This document shows, piece by piece, positions 34,570-48,149 of a stretch of 64,000 bases of DNA (position 1 is the first letter of the stretch; each line of letters begins with the position of its first letter). The stretch is taken from assembly GCF_921293095.1 (NCBI RefSeq), contig NC_060246.1, forward strand, positions 138,694,198 through 138,758,197. Reading direction: 5' to 3'. This DNA is from Ischnura elegans (taxonomy: Eukaryota; Arthropoda; Insecta; Odonata; Coenagrionidae). The notes below the pieces were generated by a model, which was not told where the DNA came from, ran no database searches, and saw only the letters and a list, made by a program, of their open reading frames with translations. The translations under genes and the position numbers were made by a program.

Positions 34570-35980
34570 ATAGTTTGAAAATAAGGATTCTTTTGTGTAA
34601 TCGCTAGCGCACTTCTGATGGCAATATAAGGAAGCATGAGTCACCTAATATGGTTTTAGTAAATACTCACTAACAGAAAGATATGTCTCCAGTAGTCATA
34701 ATAAATATGTCAATTTACAGGGATTCATAATTAAATTAAGGTTAAATCCTCTCTTCTCACTAAACATTACTCAATCTACGGATTGGTTGCCTAAGAAAAT
34801 CAGACCAAATTACAAAAATTCCCGAATTCATTTCTAAGAGCAGTCTATCTTAAGTAGATTAGGTAAAATAAAGGTAAGGTAATTAAAAGGGCAAGGTACA
34901 AAAAAGAGCCATAATGGCATATTTTCATTTGACTGAAAGAAAGCGTAAAAAATTGAAATCTCACTCACTCATCAAGCGTAACATCGAATTAGATATTAGC
35001 GTTTCTTTTTTAAATAAATACCCACCAGAATATCTTTTGCTACGGATTATTGCTATTTAACGCATTAATTGCTGCAAGATAACGATTATAAACGACCATC
35101 GCAGTGGTTGAACTTGAAGAGGATGAAACGGCCGATAATTCTTTCGTATAAAAGAGATTGATCAATATGAATCAACAGGTATTGCTCCCATCATCACCAA
35201 GTTCGCGCACGACTGGTCATAATTCTATTTTTCTCCATTATAATATATGCGCAGTACCTTTCTCTAAAATATCCCGCCTCTTCTGTTTCCCTTGAATTAA
35301 CTCTTGTTTTATATTTCTTATGGATTTTCTTTAAATTTCGAGAAAAATCTCTTTTTCTAAATTAGCGATAAATTTTTGCACACCTTCCTTATTTAAGCCT
35401 GAATCACATGCTCATTTATTCCATCCCTTTTGAGGGACAGCTCCATCAATGGCTAAAAAAAATGACCGTTTGGTTTTCCATCCCTTTTTCGATTGCTGAA
35501 GTCATCGCTGGAACCCTCCTTCAGCGAATTAGAACGCACCGGCGCTCACAGTGACAGTAACTTGGCTTTTCATTGAATGACAGATGAAGTGAAATGAAAA
35601 GTGACGGAAAAAGCGAAAGAAAAAGGGACGTAGGAATAGTCGTGAGGTCCATAAAAAATATGCGTCGAGCGGTCACTCTTTTGGTCCCTGAAAACCAATC
35701 GCTTGAGATTTCATTCTTTGGGACGGAAAAACAATTAGCTTTAATTAAAGAAAATAGATCATATTAAGCACCTAAATGAAAAATTTAAAAATAGTTTTTG
35801 AATTTTTATCTCGGTAATAATCGCCAAAATCAGCACATATTCTCACAATCGCAAATTATTTAGAAAGTCTAGTCGATTACTCAAAATTAGTTAAATGAAA
35901 CCGATCACCGTAGATTTCGATCTTCATGGGATGAGTAGAATAAGGGCTGAAGATACAAGATGGAATCACATTGATGGTGC
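34570..35980. other. intergenic, nothing recognised
   Basis: AT-rich sequence without a supportable feature. Confidence 0.5.
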
Positions 35981-35984
35981 TAAA

Positions 35985-36570
35985 AAAGTTCTAATACACA
36001 CATTGGCGTACTTAATGGTGCAAAAGTGCCTAAAATTATCTATAACATATATTTACAGCGTGTCCGAGTAACACCGAACTCACAAGTTTTCACCATGCAA
36101 AATTCTGATACGCAAGTAGTGGCACTGTAAGCGATAAAAAATGTGTATTAATAATTTATCTTTATTATTTCTATGAAGTAAAATGCCACAATGCCAGTCA
36201 GTGGATACATAGACAAGATATCTCTCGTAATCTAGTTTCATGAGGAAATGACGTTAAAAAAAATATTACTCATTAGCCACACAAATCCCCATGTTATGAA
36301 AATACAAGGATCTGTAGCATATTTTTACACCATTTCCGAGTAACTTAGAATTCACAATGATTTCACCGCGTAAAATTCTGACAGATGGTGTAAATGGAGT
36401 CTGGAGTTATCTAAATAAAAGATTAAATCTTTACTTTGCGGGAAAAAATTTCTTTTGAGAATATCACATTAAGTCTTTCAGGTGAAGAATTGACAACCCA
36501 TAGGTGAATCCGTAGACATATTTGACGAGCTCACTTAATTCCTTTGACTGGGCTAAAAATCATCAGAGTC
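35985..36570 (+). repeat. unknown dispersed repeat, copy 1 (other at 43690-44040)
   Basis: Shares several blocks in order with 43690-44040: AAAAAGTTCTAA, CGTGTCCG.G.A, TCACCATG.AAAA, TTAAATCTTTAC and AGTCTTTCAG. A related block also occurs twice inside this copy (36058-36114 and 36327-36385). No open frame; family unknown. Confidence 0.55.
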
Positions 36571-38600
36571 AATGAATATAGTGGCAAGGCATAAGTCAAT
36601 CAACTGTTTTCCATAAGTAATGTATCCCCCTTTAAAAGTAAAAATAGAGTGTAACAAGAGAATAATGCACCTCCATTTCAATGTATACGATGCTGTGCCG
36701 TCATAACTTATCGCTTCCTTCCAATCAATATGTACCATAGCAATAACTTGGTCCATTATCGGCATGAGTCAGGGAATTAGTGACTCTATTGGCAATGTAG
36801 GGACAAATTACACTCGCTGGTGAGCAGTGGCAGACAAAGAGATCAGGACTCCTAGGTGGGTCCTCTGAAGGATACAACACACAGGGGCCGGGAACCGCGC
36901 TCCCGGAGAGGGGTTTATATGAGAAGGAACGAGGAAAGACGCGCCGCCGGGATAGGAGCCCGTCGACGCCTATGGGATAGGGATAGGGTTATAGGCCGCC
37001 TGTAGAGTTATACACTGCTATAGAAGCGGAAAGGGCCCACTTACTAGCGAATAGCATCAGCCATTAATGTGCCAACGATTTTGGAGGATTAAGAGAAAAA
37101 CCCAGCGATCACATCGTTGGATAGCAGTGGCAGACATGCTGGACCCCTTCTTAGCAGTTTTTGGCCCTGTGGATAAAGAAATGTGTAAGAAATCGGTCTG
37201 GTTTACGTAATGTCTGGTTTTTTCCCCGGAGACAAATGGAAGTGAAGATTTCTCGGGTGTCACACCGGGCAAGGTCCTCCATATTCCATATCAGGGCGGT
37301 GGACGGCCATGGCCAGAGGGCGCCAGCACTATGCCGGAGGGGAGGGGGCGCCAAAGATTTCTAGGCTGTTGGGCGCACCGGCATACGTCCCGGCGCCCCA
37401 GCACTGGCCTGGTGGCAGATTATCTTTACCGGGAAATCGAATCTTGTTAATTCGCTGCTCCTCCCTCGAAGTGCAGTGGCTGTTAGAACCCTTTCTTCTC
37501 TAAAGATTATTTCTCTTTAAAATCCGAGATAAAAGATTCTCTTTCATATGACATACCTCTTTTATAATCTGAATTGAAGTTAAAAACAATGAATTTGATA
37601 AATTCAAGTTTTAATACTATGTATCATTTCCTCAAATATATTTACCATCGCCCAGAGGTGTTGCACTATTGGTCGCATTCTCCACTTTTATCGAAATGCT
37701 TAAGTACCCCAACGAGTTAATCATTGATACCAATCTTTAGGGTACTTAAGCATTAATAGGGTATTAATTAAACTCGACCACTTTAGCAGTTTTAAAATCG
37801 CCAAAGTCATTCCGTGGAAGAAAATTTTTTTTCAAAATTTTACCTGCGTAAAATGCGTACCATCAGCAAAGCTTGGAAGGGTTCATTTAATTAATCTCTC
37901 CACTTTAAAAAAACCTCTCGTAATTGACGTGTCTCCTCCCCCCTTCCACGGAGGAGTATCACGTACTTACCTTTGTTCCGCGTCATAACGCCACCTCATT
38001 TTCACCACCCTCTCTCGGATATATTCCAGAATGAGCTTTAAACTTAACTTCATTTATAGGATATAATACTTTCGCTCAAATGGTCATATTATGTCTTTCA
38101 TTGCCGTTTGATTTTTGGTCGGCGCGGCGGTGCGGCGTAATCGGCGGCGTGTTAACTTTTACTCGGATATTACAGCAGTAAAGTAGAGATTAAAACAGCT
38201 TCAGGTATGCAAACCATAATAATCTGTTTAGGGATGTATAATACACTTCATTATCGATGAATTACTTGTATATTATTGCTAAAAATGCAGCGTGTTAATT
38301 TTTGCGTTTTTAGCAGTGCGCAATAGAAATAATACTGACTTATAGCGTAGGCCGAAAAATTTTTAATTTTTTCTTGCCCGGAGTCCTATTAGTACTCAAA
38401 TTTTGGTTATTTCCAATCTAAATCACAAAAAATACTGGAAGATATATTACGATGTATCCCCATTCACGGGATTCCTAAAAATGTTAGAAAATAATGATGA
38501 TTACATGAAAAAAATTATAATACAACAAAATCTTGATAATAATTTTCAAAACATTTTACCACACTCATGAGGACTGTTTACATTACTATTTTCATTGCCT
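36571..38600. other. intergenic; GC-rich patches of probable repeat origin
   Basis: GC-rich sections at 36830-36970 and 37120-37460 both follow AGCAGTGGCAGACA (near 36825 and 37124), which suggests a repeat boundary. Overlapping open frames at 37057-37503 in several frames are not convincing genes. Confidence 0.3.
37695..37754. repeat. perfect 15-bp inverted repeat, 30-base spacer
   Basis: AATGCTTAAGTACCC at 37695-37709 and its exact reverse complement at 37740-37754. Confidence 0.9.
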
Positions 38601-38609
38601 ATAACTAAT

Positions 38610-39355
38610 TATCTACATCTACATAATACCCCGCAAGCCGCCTAAAAGGCGTGTGGCAGGGGGTGTTAGGACACCAGCCGTTTACAGCTATTAAAAAAAA
38701 AAGAAGTGCTCTAACGAGGTTGGGACAAGCGTTTATTAAAGTCCTTTATTGTTCGGGGGAAAAACGAATTCTTATATCTATCCGTTCGGCTAAAAATCTC
38801 TCTTAATTTATCGCTTCTGTCGGACCTGGAAATATAGTGTGGCTCTAAGATTATGTTCTCTGTGTCGCTCTTAAATATATCCATTCTTAATTGTTCAAGC
38901 AATCTAAGCCTAGCGCGCAGCCTCCGAGTCTCCAACGGCTCCCAGCCTAATTCGCTTAACATCTGGGTAACACTGTCTGTACGCCCGTAGCGGTTTTTGA
39001 CGAAACGCGCAGCCTTCCTTTGTATCTTATTCAGCTCGCGGATTAAGTCTTTCTGCACTGGATCCCATACACTCGCTGCATATTCAAGGTGCGGTCGGAC
39101 GAGAGCGAAATAGCACCTTTCTTTTACTTTCTCATCCGAAAATCTTCCCACAATACGCTTGACGAATCCTAATTTCTTCAGGGCAATGCCGCAAATATTC
39201 TTTATATGAGTTCCCCACGTGAGGTTCGAGGTTATCGTAACTCCCAGGTACTTCACTTCGTCTGTTGCCTTTATGTTAATGCCATCCACTGCATAAACAT
39301 TGTTAGTGTTGGACGAATTCCGCAAAAAATGTACCGCCATGCATTTGCTCAGATT
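38610..39355 (-). mobile_element. 5'-truncated CR1/L2-like LINE with intact C-terminal frame
   Basis: The minus-strand frame 39340-38711 is open for 209 codons. It reads KYLGVTITSNLTWGTHIKNI, LGFVKRIVGRFSDEKVKE, RPHLEYAASVWDP, IQRKAARFVKNRYGR and LGWEPLETRRLRARL, the region after the reverse transcriptase. It is followed by a short 3' UTR with CCACACGCC, GGCTTGCGGGGTATTATGTA and a GTAGAT short repeat. No catalytic domain remains. The long open frame suggests a fairly young insertion. Confidence 0.88.
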
Positions 39356-39359
39356 AAGT

Positions 39360-41940
39360 TCGAGTCCCCACTCTTGAAATTATCTGGCCAATTCTGCGAG
39401 AAACGATATGACGAAACTGACTACATCAATTCAAACACTTGTATTATCATTAAAATAGGTCCATCAGAGCAAAGGCATAAGCTAATCTGGCATAAGCAAA
39501 TGCATAATAACGCCAAATACCTCTCATTTACAAGTTTTTATCCCAATTACTCACTGTAATCTTTGGAGTCAAATGCATGCATATTTCCAACGCACTCACC
39601 TTCAACATTAATATACACGTTAAGCTCTCACTTATATTTAAAAGTGTAAAACATACTTTTCATTAATCAACGTTATAATTTATAATAGCATTGCACTTAA
39701 CCAGCCGAATCTCGCTCTATTTTTGTTTGGACAAAATTTTAATTTGCCTTCAAATATGTTCTAAAAAATCAATAAGGATAAATATATACGTAAAACGTTT
39801 ATTATATGTAATAATTTTCCATGGAATGTTTTTTAATCGCAAGAAAAGGAAGCTTTTCTCATCAGCAGACACTCCCACCTCAATACGCATTTCCATTGGC
39901 TGACGGAAATATGACGTCAGCTCATGCAACCATGCGGCGGTCCCATGAAATTCATGGGGGTTCGGCGGATTTGCAAGGAGATCTTCATCACGGATCGGCA
40001 CTTCGTTAGCGTTTCACTTTGAGAAGTGAACATAATATCGCCGTGACGTGCTTTTCCGAAGAGTGAAAAAGTTACTGGGGATATTATTTTGCTTCCGTGG
40101 GCATCATGGATCCTGCGTTTCGATAAGGGAGACGCGAGAAACTTGCCTAAAATTTCAACTGCCTCAATGTTTACATTCATAGGTATAAATAGTAACTACT
40201 GAATTAATAGTAACTACATAAATTCTGAGACCCGGGGAGTGAAGATGGCTAGTTGAGTATATCACCACGAGTGGAAATTGATTTTCTTAGGGTATTATAG
40301 TTGATGTTAACGTTTCTAAATCCTTTTATTCACATAGAGTCAGACGAGAAGAATACGGCGATGATGCTATAAAGTTTTGTGGTTAAGCGTGATAAAAATG
40401 AATGCATCGTCCGTGATCGTATTCGTAGGTTCGGCGTAGAAAAACTATGTTTTTGAAGCCCGTCTTTTGGAGGAGAGCGGCGAAAGCGAAGTTGTGACTC
40501 TTTCGTGTAAGGATTGCATAGCCAGTTTGGGTACGTAAGACTTTACTCTAAGTGGTATTGTATCTTTTTTATTTGGCATTTTAAGGAAAACTAAATTTCC
40601 CGTTATTTATTCGTGTAGAACAACCTGATGAAATTTTTAAGTGGTGAAATCTCCGATTTAATAGACATAATAATTAGTATTTCCTGAAGTGTGGAAAATA
40701 TAATATGGAACTTCTTCGAAGTAGCCCACTTGCTCAAAATTTCACTTTTAAGTAACTTAATAGGATAAAAAAATTCCCCTTTTTCTGTTGCTGTTCCTTA
40801 CATTCTTTACCTACAGCAAAAATATAGGAGATAAAACTATCCGCTTATTATTATTACATTTGTTACCTATCAATGAGCTGTAGGGTTCTACGGTAGTTAT
40901 TCATTTGGTTTTGTAAGCATATGTTCGAGTTACTCTAACATTGTCCAGTCTTTCCCTAGTTTCAAGAAAGAATTACTTCAGTTAATTATATTAGAGTTTT
41001 CGTAGTAAGTACCAATAAATCAAGAGACTGAAATTCGTTGGCACTTTTTCATCCGAACATTTCGTCGTTCACCGTCTTGGGGGACCGTGTGAAAATACTT
41101 ATTTTAGGCATTTCCACTAGTATTACTGCACGTAGGCACAATGCAGTACTTATAGCTGCGCTTCGACAAATCGACGAAATACGTACGACAACATAAACGG
41201 CGTAATATCCACAAAATCACTCATTCTTTACCTCCTCTACAGTAATGCGCACGGACGCGAACAACAATATTGCATGAGCTGACGTCATTCAAGATGGCAG
41301 TGGTGCGAATTACGTTCTTCTTGCATGGCAAGTGACAGCTATTTAAAATGCTCGAAATAAAAAAATGCAAGATTATACGGCCAAAGTGTTACGCCACTTA
41401 GATTAATATTTACACGTACTTTTCAGAAAGGTCTTTACCTTTATAGGTGTCCAGAGGTCTATTGCATGCCGATTTTCTCTGATTGGCTCGCAGTGACGTA
41501 TTGCAGGAAAACTTCGGGTATCTTCGACTTCCCCCACTACCGCGGAGGGGAAGGCACGAAAATGTTTTCGTGAAGCCTGCTGAATAGCAAATTACGCGTC
41601 TTCGAATGTTTACGCGGCGTAACCACGTAAACGGAATCTTTCGTCTTCGCGACCGCGTAAAGAGTTACTGAATAGCCCTGCTGGTGTGAGAGGATGTGCC
41701 AGTTTGTGTTGGGTACCCCAGCGGTAACGAGGAGCCAATAAAACTTGCACTTGTCATCTTTGACATGCATCGTAACAATGTCAATTGATTATTTCGTTAC
41801 ATTCCATATGCGTAAGTGGTGTAAATCATATTACGTTCATTTACCTCTGGTTATGACTATTTTTGCTCCAAATTATTACAAACTGTTAGTAATTTTATGG
41901 AGTAATACACTTCAATTTTTTGTGAAATATTAATGTAAAT
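39360..41940. other. intergenic, no gene supported
   Basis: Contains an exact 19-bp inverted pair, ATGACGTCAGCTCATGCAA at 39911-39929 and its reverse complement at 41270-41288, and GC-richer patches around 39850-40150 and 41460-41700. Open frames there are short and unrecognised. Confidence 0.4.
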
Positions 41941-41943
41941 ATG

Positions 41944-42513
41944 AGGACCCTAGAGGCCAATTGGAACTAGAACAATTTTTATAATTTTCGAGATGAGTGT
42001 AGATAATGATTAGCGATGTACAAAATATTGCTGTGGCAAAGTGACACAGATGAATCACTCTCTCTATATGGAAGGGATACGAGAGAATCAGTTATCAGTA
42101 ATTCACTTGTATCCCTTTGCCAAAACAATATTGTGTACCCAGGTCCGGTTCTAAATATTTTTCTAGTGTAAGCAAACAACGCCCCCCCTCCCATAAAAAT
42201 AACTTGAGAGGTACTAGGGATTCCATTTGGGAGTAACAATAACCCGAGTAGTGGAGATATCGGTATCTTCTTCACGATATATCCCTACCTCTATAATAAT
42301 TTGGCGGCGGCAATCAACCCTCAGCCTTAACTCTCCTAGCTTGATTATTACTAAACATTGTACTGAGCGCTTAGGCGCCATATTTTGCTTGGCGCCCTAC
42401 GCAGCCTCGTACTTTGCTTAACGCTTAAACCGGCCCTGTGTGTCCAGCCGCCATCTTCACTCATCTCCAAAATTATAAAAATTTCGCTTGTACCCCTCGG
42501 CTTCTAGGGACCT
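41944..42513. mobile_element. foldback element split by a hAT-like insertion
   Basis: Outer arms 41944-41999 and 42459-42513 are inverted copies: both run from GG.CCCTAGA.GCC through AATTTTTATAATTTT to GAGATGAGTG. The left part also has an internal inverted pair built on CAATATTG and GGCAAAG (about 42015-42130). The right part is interrupted by the element at 42140-42438. Confidence 0.7.
42140..42438. mobile_element. hAT-like MITE nested in the foldback
   Basis: Ends CAGGTCCGGTTCTAAA and, in reverse, CAGGGCCGGTTTAAGCG, typical of arthropod hAT relics. Flanks TGTGTACC (42132-42139) and TGTGTCCA (42439-42446) match at 6 of 8. 299 bp, no coding capacity. Confidence 0.65.
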
Positions 42514-42515
42514 CC

Positions 42516-43689
42516 TATCTGCTAAGCATTTATTCATCTAGAAAATTGCTGAATTGCTATGGTGTAACGAATAAAACGCTGCACCCTGGGAACAATTTAC
42601 TGTCAACCCCCTCATAACCACTTCTTTATTTTATCTGGCTACAGGAAAGTGATAAAATATGGACCTCTCCGTGAACATATTGAAAGTTGCATTTGTAGTT
42701 TTAGGCGAGAAATTTTTGTAGTAATTTTCAATTTTAGCTCAAGAATTCTGATACTTATTCACATTTTTACCAAGGGGAATTTAATTAAATCGTCTTCTAT
42801 TTTGAATAGGGCTTGCGTAATAACCCATCAGTGTATATACCTGGTAACTTACAATTTCTAGCATGGCAGTTATTTTTTATAAAATTTAAAATAACATGTT
42901 TGATATCTCTAATTAAGTTACACCAGGTAATGGTTATTAATTTATGATAATATCACATTTTCAAAATTCTGAAGCATGAAGGATTTTGCATCAAGCAAAC
43001 TTGGCTAATGAGCCGATATATTTTCATACCCTACTTACCCGCTTTTATCTATTTGTCTGGAATAGATTGTGCTTGTGAACAAGATCATACCCAACTGTTT
43101 CGGATTTCTGGTTATGGTTACGTTCGGATATCTCGCTTTAACTAATACAGGAGCAATGGTCCCCAAAATAGGTATATTTTGAGGATCATTAATCCTGCAT
43201 TATTTCTGCTGTAGTTTGTTGCCTGGGCCATTTTTAAGGAGCTTGGGCGGATATTCAAAGCATAGAGAAAAGGGATACTTCTTCATTTTCGTGACTAATG
43301 GCGACCATGCATTCATATATAGTCTTATGATGGAAAGGTTGAAGCATACCCATACAATTTGAGGCATATAATCCACCACAAGACGGTAAAATAAATGGCC
43401 GCTATAGGTCGAAAGGTAAGGAGTTAGCCACATATCAGTTGGTATAGCCATCTCATACTGGATTCTCATTCAATATCCCTAAAATTTTCTCTCTTAATAC
43501 CATTCTCTCATTCCGACTCTCAAATGAATTTTCCATTATTTGACATGAAAGAATAACTTATGAGCGTAGCAGATTGGGTTCATCACCGTTCTTTCTTATT
43601 TACATGCTTCGCCCAAAATATTTTCAATGGCCTTAGATTTATATCTTCATTAGGGAAGGAAAATAGCGGTTGCAGATCTTGAAAACAAA
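42516..43689. other. intergenic, nothing recognised
   Basis: AT-rich sequence. Short open frames only. Confidence 0.5.
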
Positions 43690-44040
43690 CTTATACCGTT
43701 GAAAAAAGTTCTAAGCCACACAATGGCCTATTTTATGGTCAAAAGAGAATTTGAACAAAATTTTCACATCGTGTCCGTGAAGCACAAAATTCTCAATGTT
43801 ATCACCATGTAAAACAGTCACGAAGGAGTGGCTAAATAATTTATACCCAACCAATTAAAAGATTTTAAATCTTTACCGGGTGATAAATAGTTTTTTTTGA
43901 CAACATCACATCAGTCTTTCAGATAAATAATGCAAAGCTTCTCATTGGCATTTGCTGAATCCATATAAATACTAGTTCAACTTATTTCTTCCACTGAACT
44001 CATATATTGCTCAACTGATCATCAGCACAAGTCTGTGATT
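43690..44040 (+). repeat. unknown dispersed repeat, copy 2 (other at 35985-36570)
   Basis: Same block order and orientation as copy 1 but shorter. No open frame, no clear ends. Confidence 0.55.
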
Positions 44041-45880
44041 ATATCATCTAGACACACGTCTATCCAGCTATTTTCCTGGTGAATTGTATTCAGCATCACC
44101 TGCAAAGTAAAAATTCATTGTTAAGAGCACATTAATTCATCCTCCTTCATATGTACAGAAATTTTGTAAACCTAATAGAAGTAATTGCCTCATAACCATT
44201 AACTTCCTTTTAGTTTAATGAAGATATTTTTAATATGCTATTTTTATGGCGAAATCAGAATTAAATATTATATTTTTCCCTACTGGATTTTTATTCGATT
44301 TACCAATTTTCTGTTCAGATCACGAATTTGGGAACAAAATAATTTTTTTGGAACACATTTACAGCACGTATTTATTTTCAAATTTTTATCTGAAATTTCG
44401 CTTATATAAATGTCATTTACAAGAAAAAAAAGCCATACCGGACATTATATATACCGGACAAAAATAATTAATATGAATTACTGCGAAGTTGGTGTATTAC
44501 ACATTCTTGGTTCAACCGTATAATTTTATGACACATACACTATTCTTCAACACGAATGTATGCTCACCGCACACTAAGCCTAAGGCGAGTGATTTTCAAA
44601 TATTCGGCATTGGGGGGCAATATATCACCATCTCACATCGATAGCATTTTTTCGTGGAAAGGTTCACTGTCCCGATTATCAACCGTATTTAAGCATGTGC
44701 CAAAAGCCAAACGCATTACCCACCAGACCACCACACTCCATTACTCCACGCCTCAAATAATAATAGATTTCCTCGTTTTACAATAGCCGGTACTATATAA
44801 TTTTGTTCTCGTATGACAAATTCACCATGAAAATCCTGTCCAGGGGCTCTTGGATCGTAAATGATGCGTGATACCCTAAATTACGGTACTTGGAGTTACG
44901 TAAACTTGGTATGCTTATAATTTCATAAAATTCCTTTTTTTGTTTTTGATAATTAATGAAGCCTAGATATCGTTTATATCGATTTCTTTTAATCTGAAGC
45001 GAAATATTTTTTTAAATCAAGGAAATTACTTGAAATTCGTACATGAAGGATGCAAAAAGAGAAAATAATTTGTGGTGACGTGATTATCCAGAGATAAACT
45101 AGGGACGAATGGTGGTCGTGGTCGCGACCCACCCACATATGCCTTGAAAAGCTGCTATTAAACATACGAGCGTGGTAGATCTTTTAATGACGATCCAGCA
45201 TAGATCATGGCAATAACCAATTCACACTCGTTGACGTTATTCCGAAATATTTTTAAATTTAGTTATACTAACTATTTTATTTATCAGGCAAACGTTTCAA
45301 CGGCTGGGTACCATTAAATTTCTATTCAAGAACGCCTCGTACTGGAGCGCCCGTAATAGGATAGATTTGAGAAGAAATGTTTGATCGTCAAATTATTTGT
45401 CTGCCCCAAGAATTTTTTTTACACCTAAAATTCAAATTTCCATCTAATATAATATTAAAATGACCACAATATTAATACTTTTAAACAAAATATTGAATTT
45501 TTTAGAAAATATGAGAATTTTCACACTGTTTAATTTTCCAACAGACACGTCAGTTGAGAAATCAGAGAGAAAACAGCGTTAGCAATTGAGGCGTTTCTTG
45601 ATATAACATATTGATGAGAGGATCTTTGAGTGACATTGTGAAGTAAACGAGTCTAATATGTCGCAGGATAGAAACGTGGACGCTGAAGGAGGAGGATGAG
45701 AACTCAGGGGTGGAAACTTGGATGTATGAGGAGGATGAGGGTAAATTTACAGGTGTTCGACATGTGAGTACGGAAAGGGCTTAAAAAAGTAAAATGGATG
45801 GAGAAGAAAGGGAACGATAATTTCTTTCTGGCTTCTTTAATCGCTACTTATTCTGCTCCCAAATAACTGAATTTATTCAC
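44041..45880. other. intergenic, nothing recognised
   Basis: AT-rich sequence without supportable features. Confidence 0.5.
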
Positions 45881-45889
45881 CACTTCCAG

Positions 45890-47480
45890 TTTTTGTTTCC
45901 TTGTTTTAATGCTAGTATTGACTTCTTATTTCCTTCTGCATTCTAATCTCTTAGATTGTTTGTGCTTGATTTCAGGTGATATTTACCCATTAATCCTTTC
46001 ATATTTACCAAAATATTTTTCAAATCCTTCTATAACTCTGATATGACAGCTATGCCATCAGCAATTCGTAGCCTGCCATTTTTTTCTCGATGGCTATTCA
46101 CTCCCAAGGCCTCTTCATTGATTTCATTAATAGCCTTCTCGAAGCAGATATTGAAAATTACGGATGACAACGCACATCCTTGTCTCACTTCTTTCCTAAT
46201 TCTTTCCGCTTCACAGTTGGGTCCTGATCTTATCACCGCTACTTAGTTTTCGTAAAAACTGTCTTAGCAAATAACTCCAATTTCTTTCAGGATTACCAGC
46301 ATTGTGTTCCAATCCACGTTTTCAAACGCTTTTTCTAATTCCACGAACGCTACAAATGTTGGCTTGTTCTTTTCCGTTCTCTTCTTTATGAGCAGCCGAA
46401 TGGCCAATATTGCGTATCTGGTGCCTTTGCGTTTTCTGAATCCAAATTGGTCCTTATTCAGGTACTCTTGTGCTCTTCGCTCGTTGACTTTTTCCTTTCC
46501 AACTCTTCCAAATATTCTTTCCAACTCTTTACTTTGTCTTCGCTTTAAAATATCAAATCTCCATTTTTGATCTTCAGGATATAACACCCTACTCCCTTTT
46601 CCGTGAAATGAGGCCTAATCATCCTACGTGCGGTCTATCCTTTTTCATGGACAAGATTTTTCTGTACGTTTGCACAGATATTATTAAGCCACGCTTCTCT
46701 AGCCTTCCTCACCCTACGACATATCTCGTTTCTTGTTCTCTAGTGACTATTCTGATTTTAATCAGTTTTCGCATTCATGTGCTTTCCTCTTTCTGCAATA
46801 AGATCTAAGGTATTCTGCGTGATCCATGCTTTCCGGCTAATTTTTTTACCAAGAACTCCTTCAGCTACTGCATGTTGTCCCCTTATAATTTTTCGATTTC
46901 TTCCGCTGAATTTCTCGTCGAATCCTTGTTTTGCAATTGTGAAACTCAAAATTTCTTGAAATTTCAGTTGAACAACGCATTTATGGTCACTCTCGATATT
47001 TGCCTCTGGGTAGCTTCTGCAGTCCTTTACGTGGTTCCTGAATATTTGTTTCAACAGAATTTAGGCAATTTGGAATCTTCCAAGGCCTCCAGGCACCTTC
47101 CACCTGTATCATCTTCGCATGGGATTTTTAAATAATGTGTTGGCAACCTCTTGCCTGTGTTCAGCGCAGAAGTCAAGTAGCCTCTATCCTATTTCATTTC
47201 GGTATCCTAATCCATATTTTTATTCTATTCTTCCGTCTAGACTTTCACCGATAACGGCATTCCAATCACACAAAATAATATCTTTTTACCTCTTAATTGC
47301 TTAACTATTTCCGTGATATCTTGGTAGACGTCCTCTACTTCTTCATCTTTGTAATGTGATGCATTCCTGCACTACTACATCAGCTACAGGTTTGGTATCT
47401 ATCTTCATTACTATCCTTTCATGGAACTGCGGATAGCTTTTAGAACGCATTTATGAGTTCTTTTTAAGCAGTAATCAAAT
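45890..47480 (-). mobile_element. decayed LINE: endonuclease and reverse transcriptase remnants (RTE-like)
   Basis: Read on the minus strand. Near 47290-47240: WNAVIGESLDGRIE, an apurinic-endonuclease block. Near 46990: ESDHKCVV, the endonuclease SDH motif. Near 46460-46300: QFGFRKRKGTRYAI and FVAFVELEKAFENVDWN, palm residues of the reverse transcriptase. Near 46190-46130: VRQGCALSSVIFNICFEKAI. Near 46060: RIADGIAVIS, where FADD is expected, so one catalytic aspartate is lost. Stops and frame changes separate these blocks, so the copy is dead and old. Confidence 0.85.
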
Positions 47481-47924
47481 CCCTGTATGACCATTTTGCA
47501 TCATGAGTGTATCATTCCGCAGCTTTCACTCCAAAAATCTCTTTCTCCAGGCCCCTTAATTTCGCTGATTGCTGATACGTCGAGGTTTATTCTTCACATT
47601 TCTTCCTTCAAGGGCAATAGCCTACCGAATTTACGAAGCGATCAAACCTTCCTCCTTTTCCTCATCATTCTATCACATTTACCCATGTACTATCTCGAAT
47701 TAGGAACTAGTTTCCCTCGGGAATATTTCACTTGGGGGAATTCCATAATGGCATAATATAAAAATGCGTGGAGACTAATTTTTACATTATAACATCGGAG
47801 TTGCGACTTCTCGAGATTATAATGTGATGGTTTCCTTTGCCTTCTACATCTCCATACTACGGTACCACGACCGGTATGAAATGTGTGCCGCGGTACCGAC
47901 CAATATGGTCTCCATCTCAGCATA

Positions 47925-48149
47925 TCGATGGCTAAGTGCTAACCACACGTAAAAACGATTTATTTTTTTGATTGTATATGATTTTAGTGGAAATTAAAAT
48001 CCAAAAACAAATAAAACTGAAAAAGAATCATACATTTGCAAACAAAGAGTTGTTTTTTGCTTGAATTTTATTTTTTATTAACAGTATTAGCAATATTAAT
48101 TCAGACCGGCCAAATTTTGAGATACGTGTTGTTAGAACTTAGCCATCGA
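47925..48149. mobile_element. TA-flanked MITE, family M1 copy 2
   Basis: 225 bp between TA at 47923-47924 and 48150-48151. Left end TCGATGGCTAAGTGCTAACC, right end the reverse of TCGATGGCTAAGTTCTAACA. Inserted in the opposite orientation to copy 1 and more diverged at its left end. Confidence 0.85.

Noticed and set aside
36830-37503. Possible LTR or retroelement in the GC-rich patch
   Set aside because: No paired long terminal repeats, primer site or polyprotein motif could be seen.
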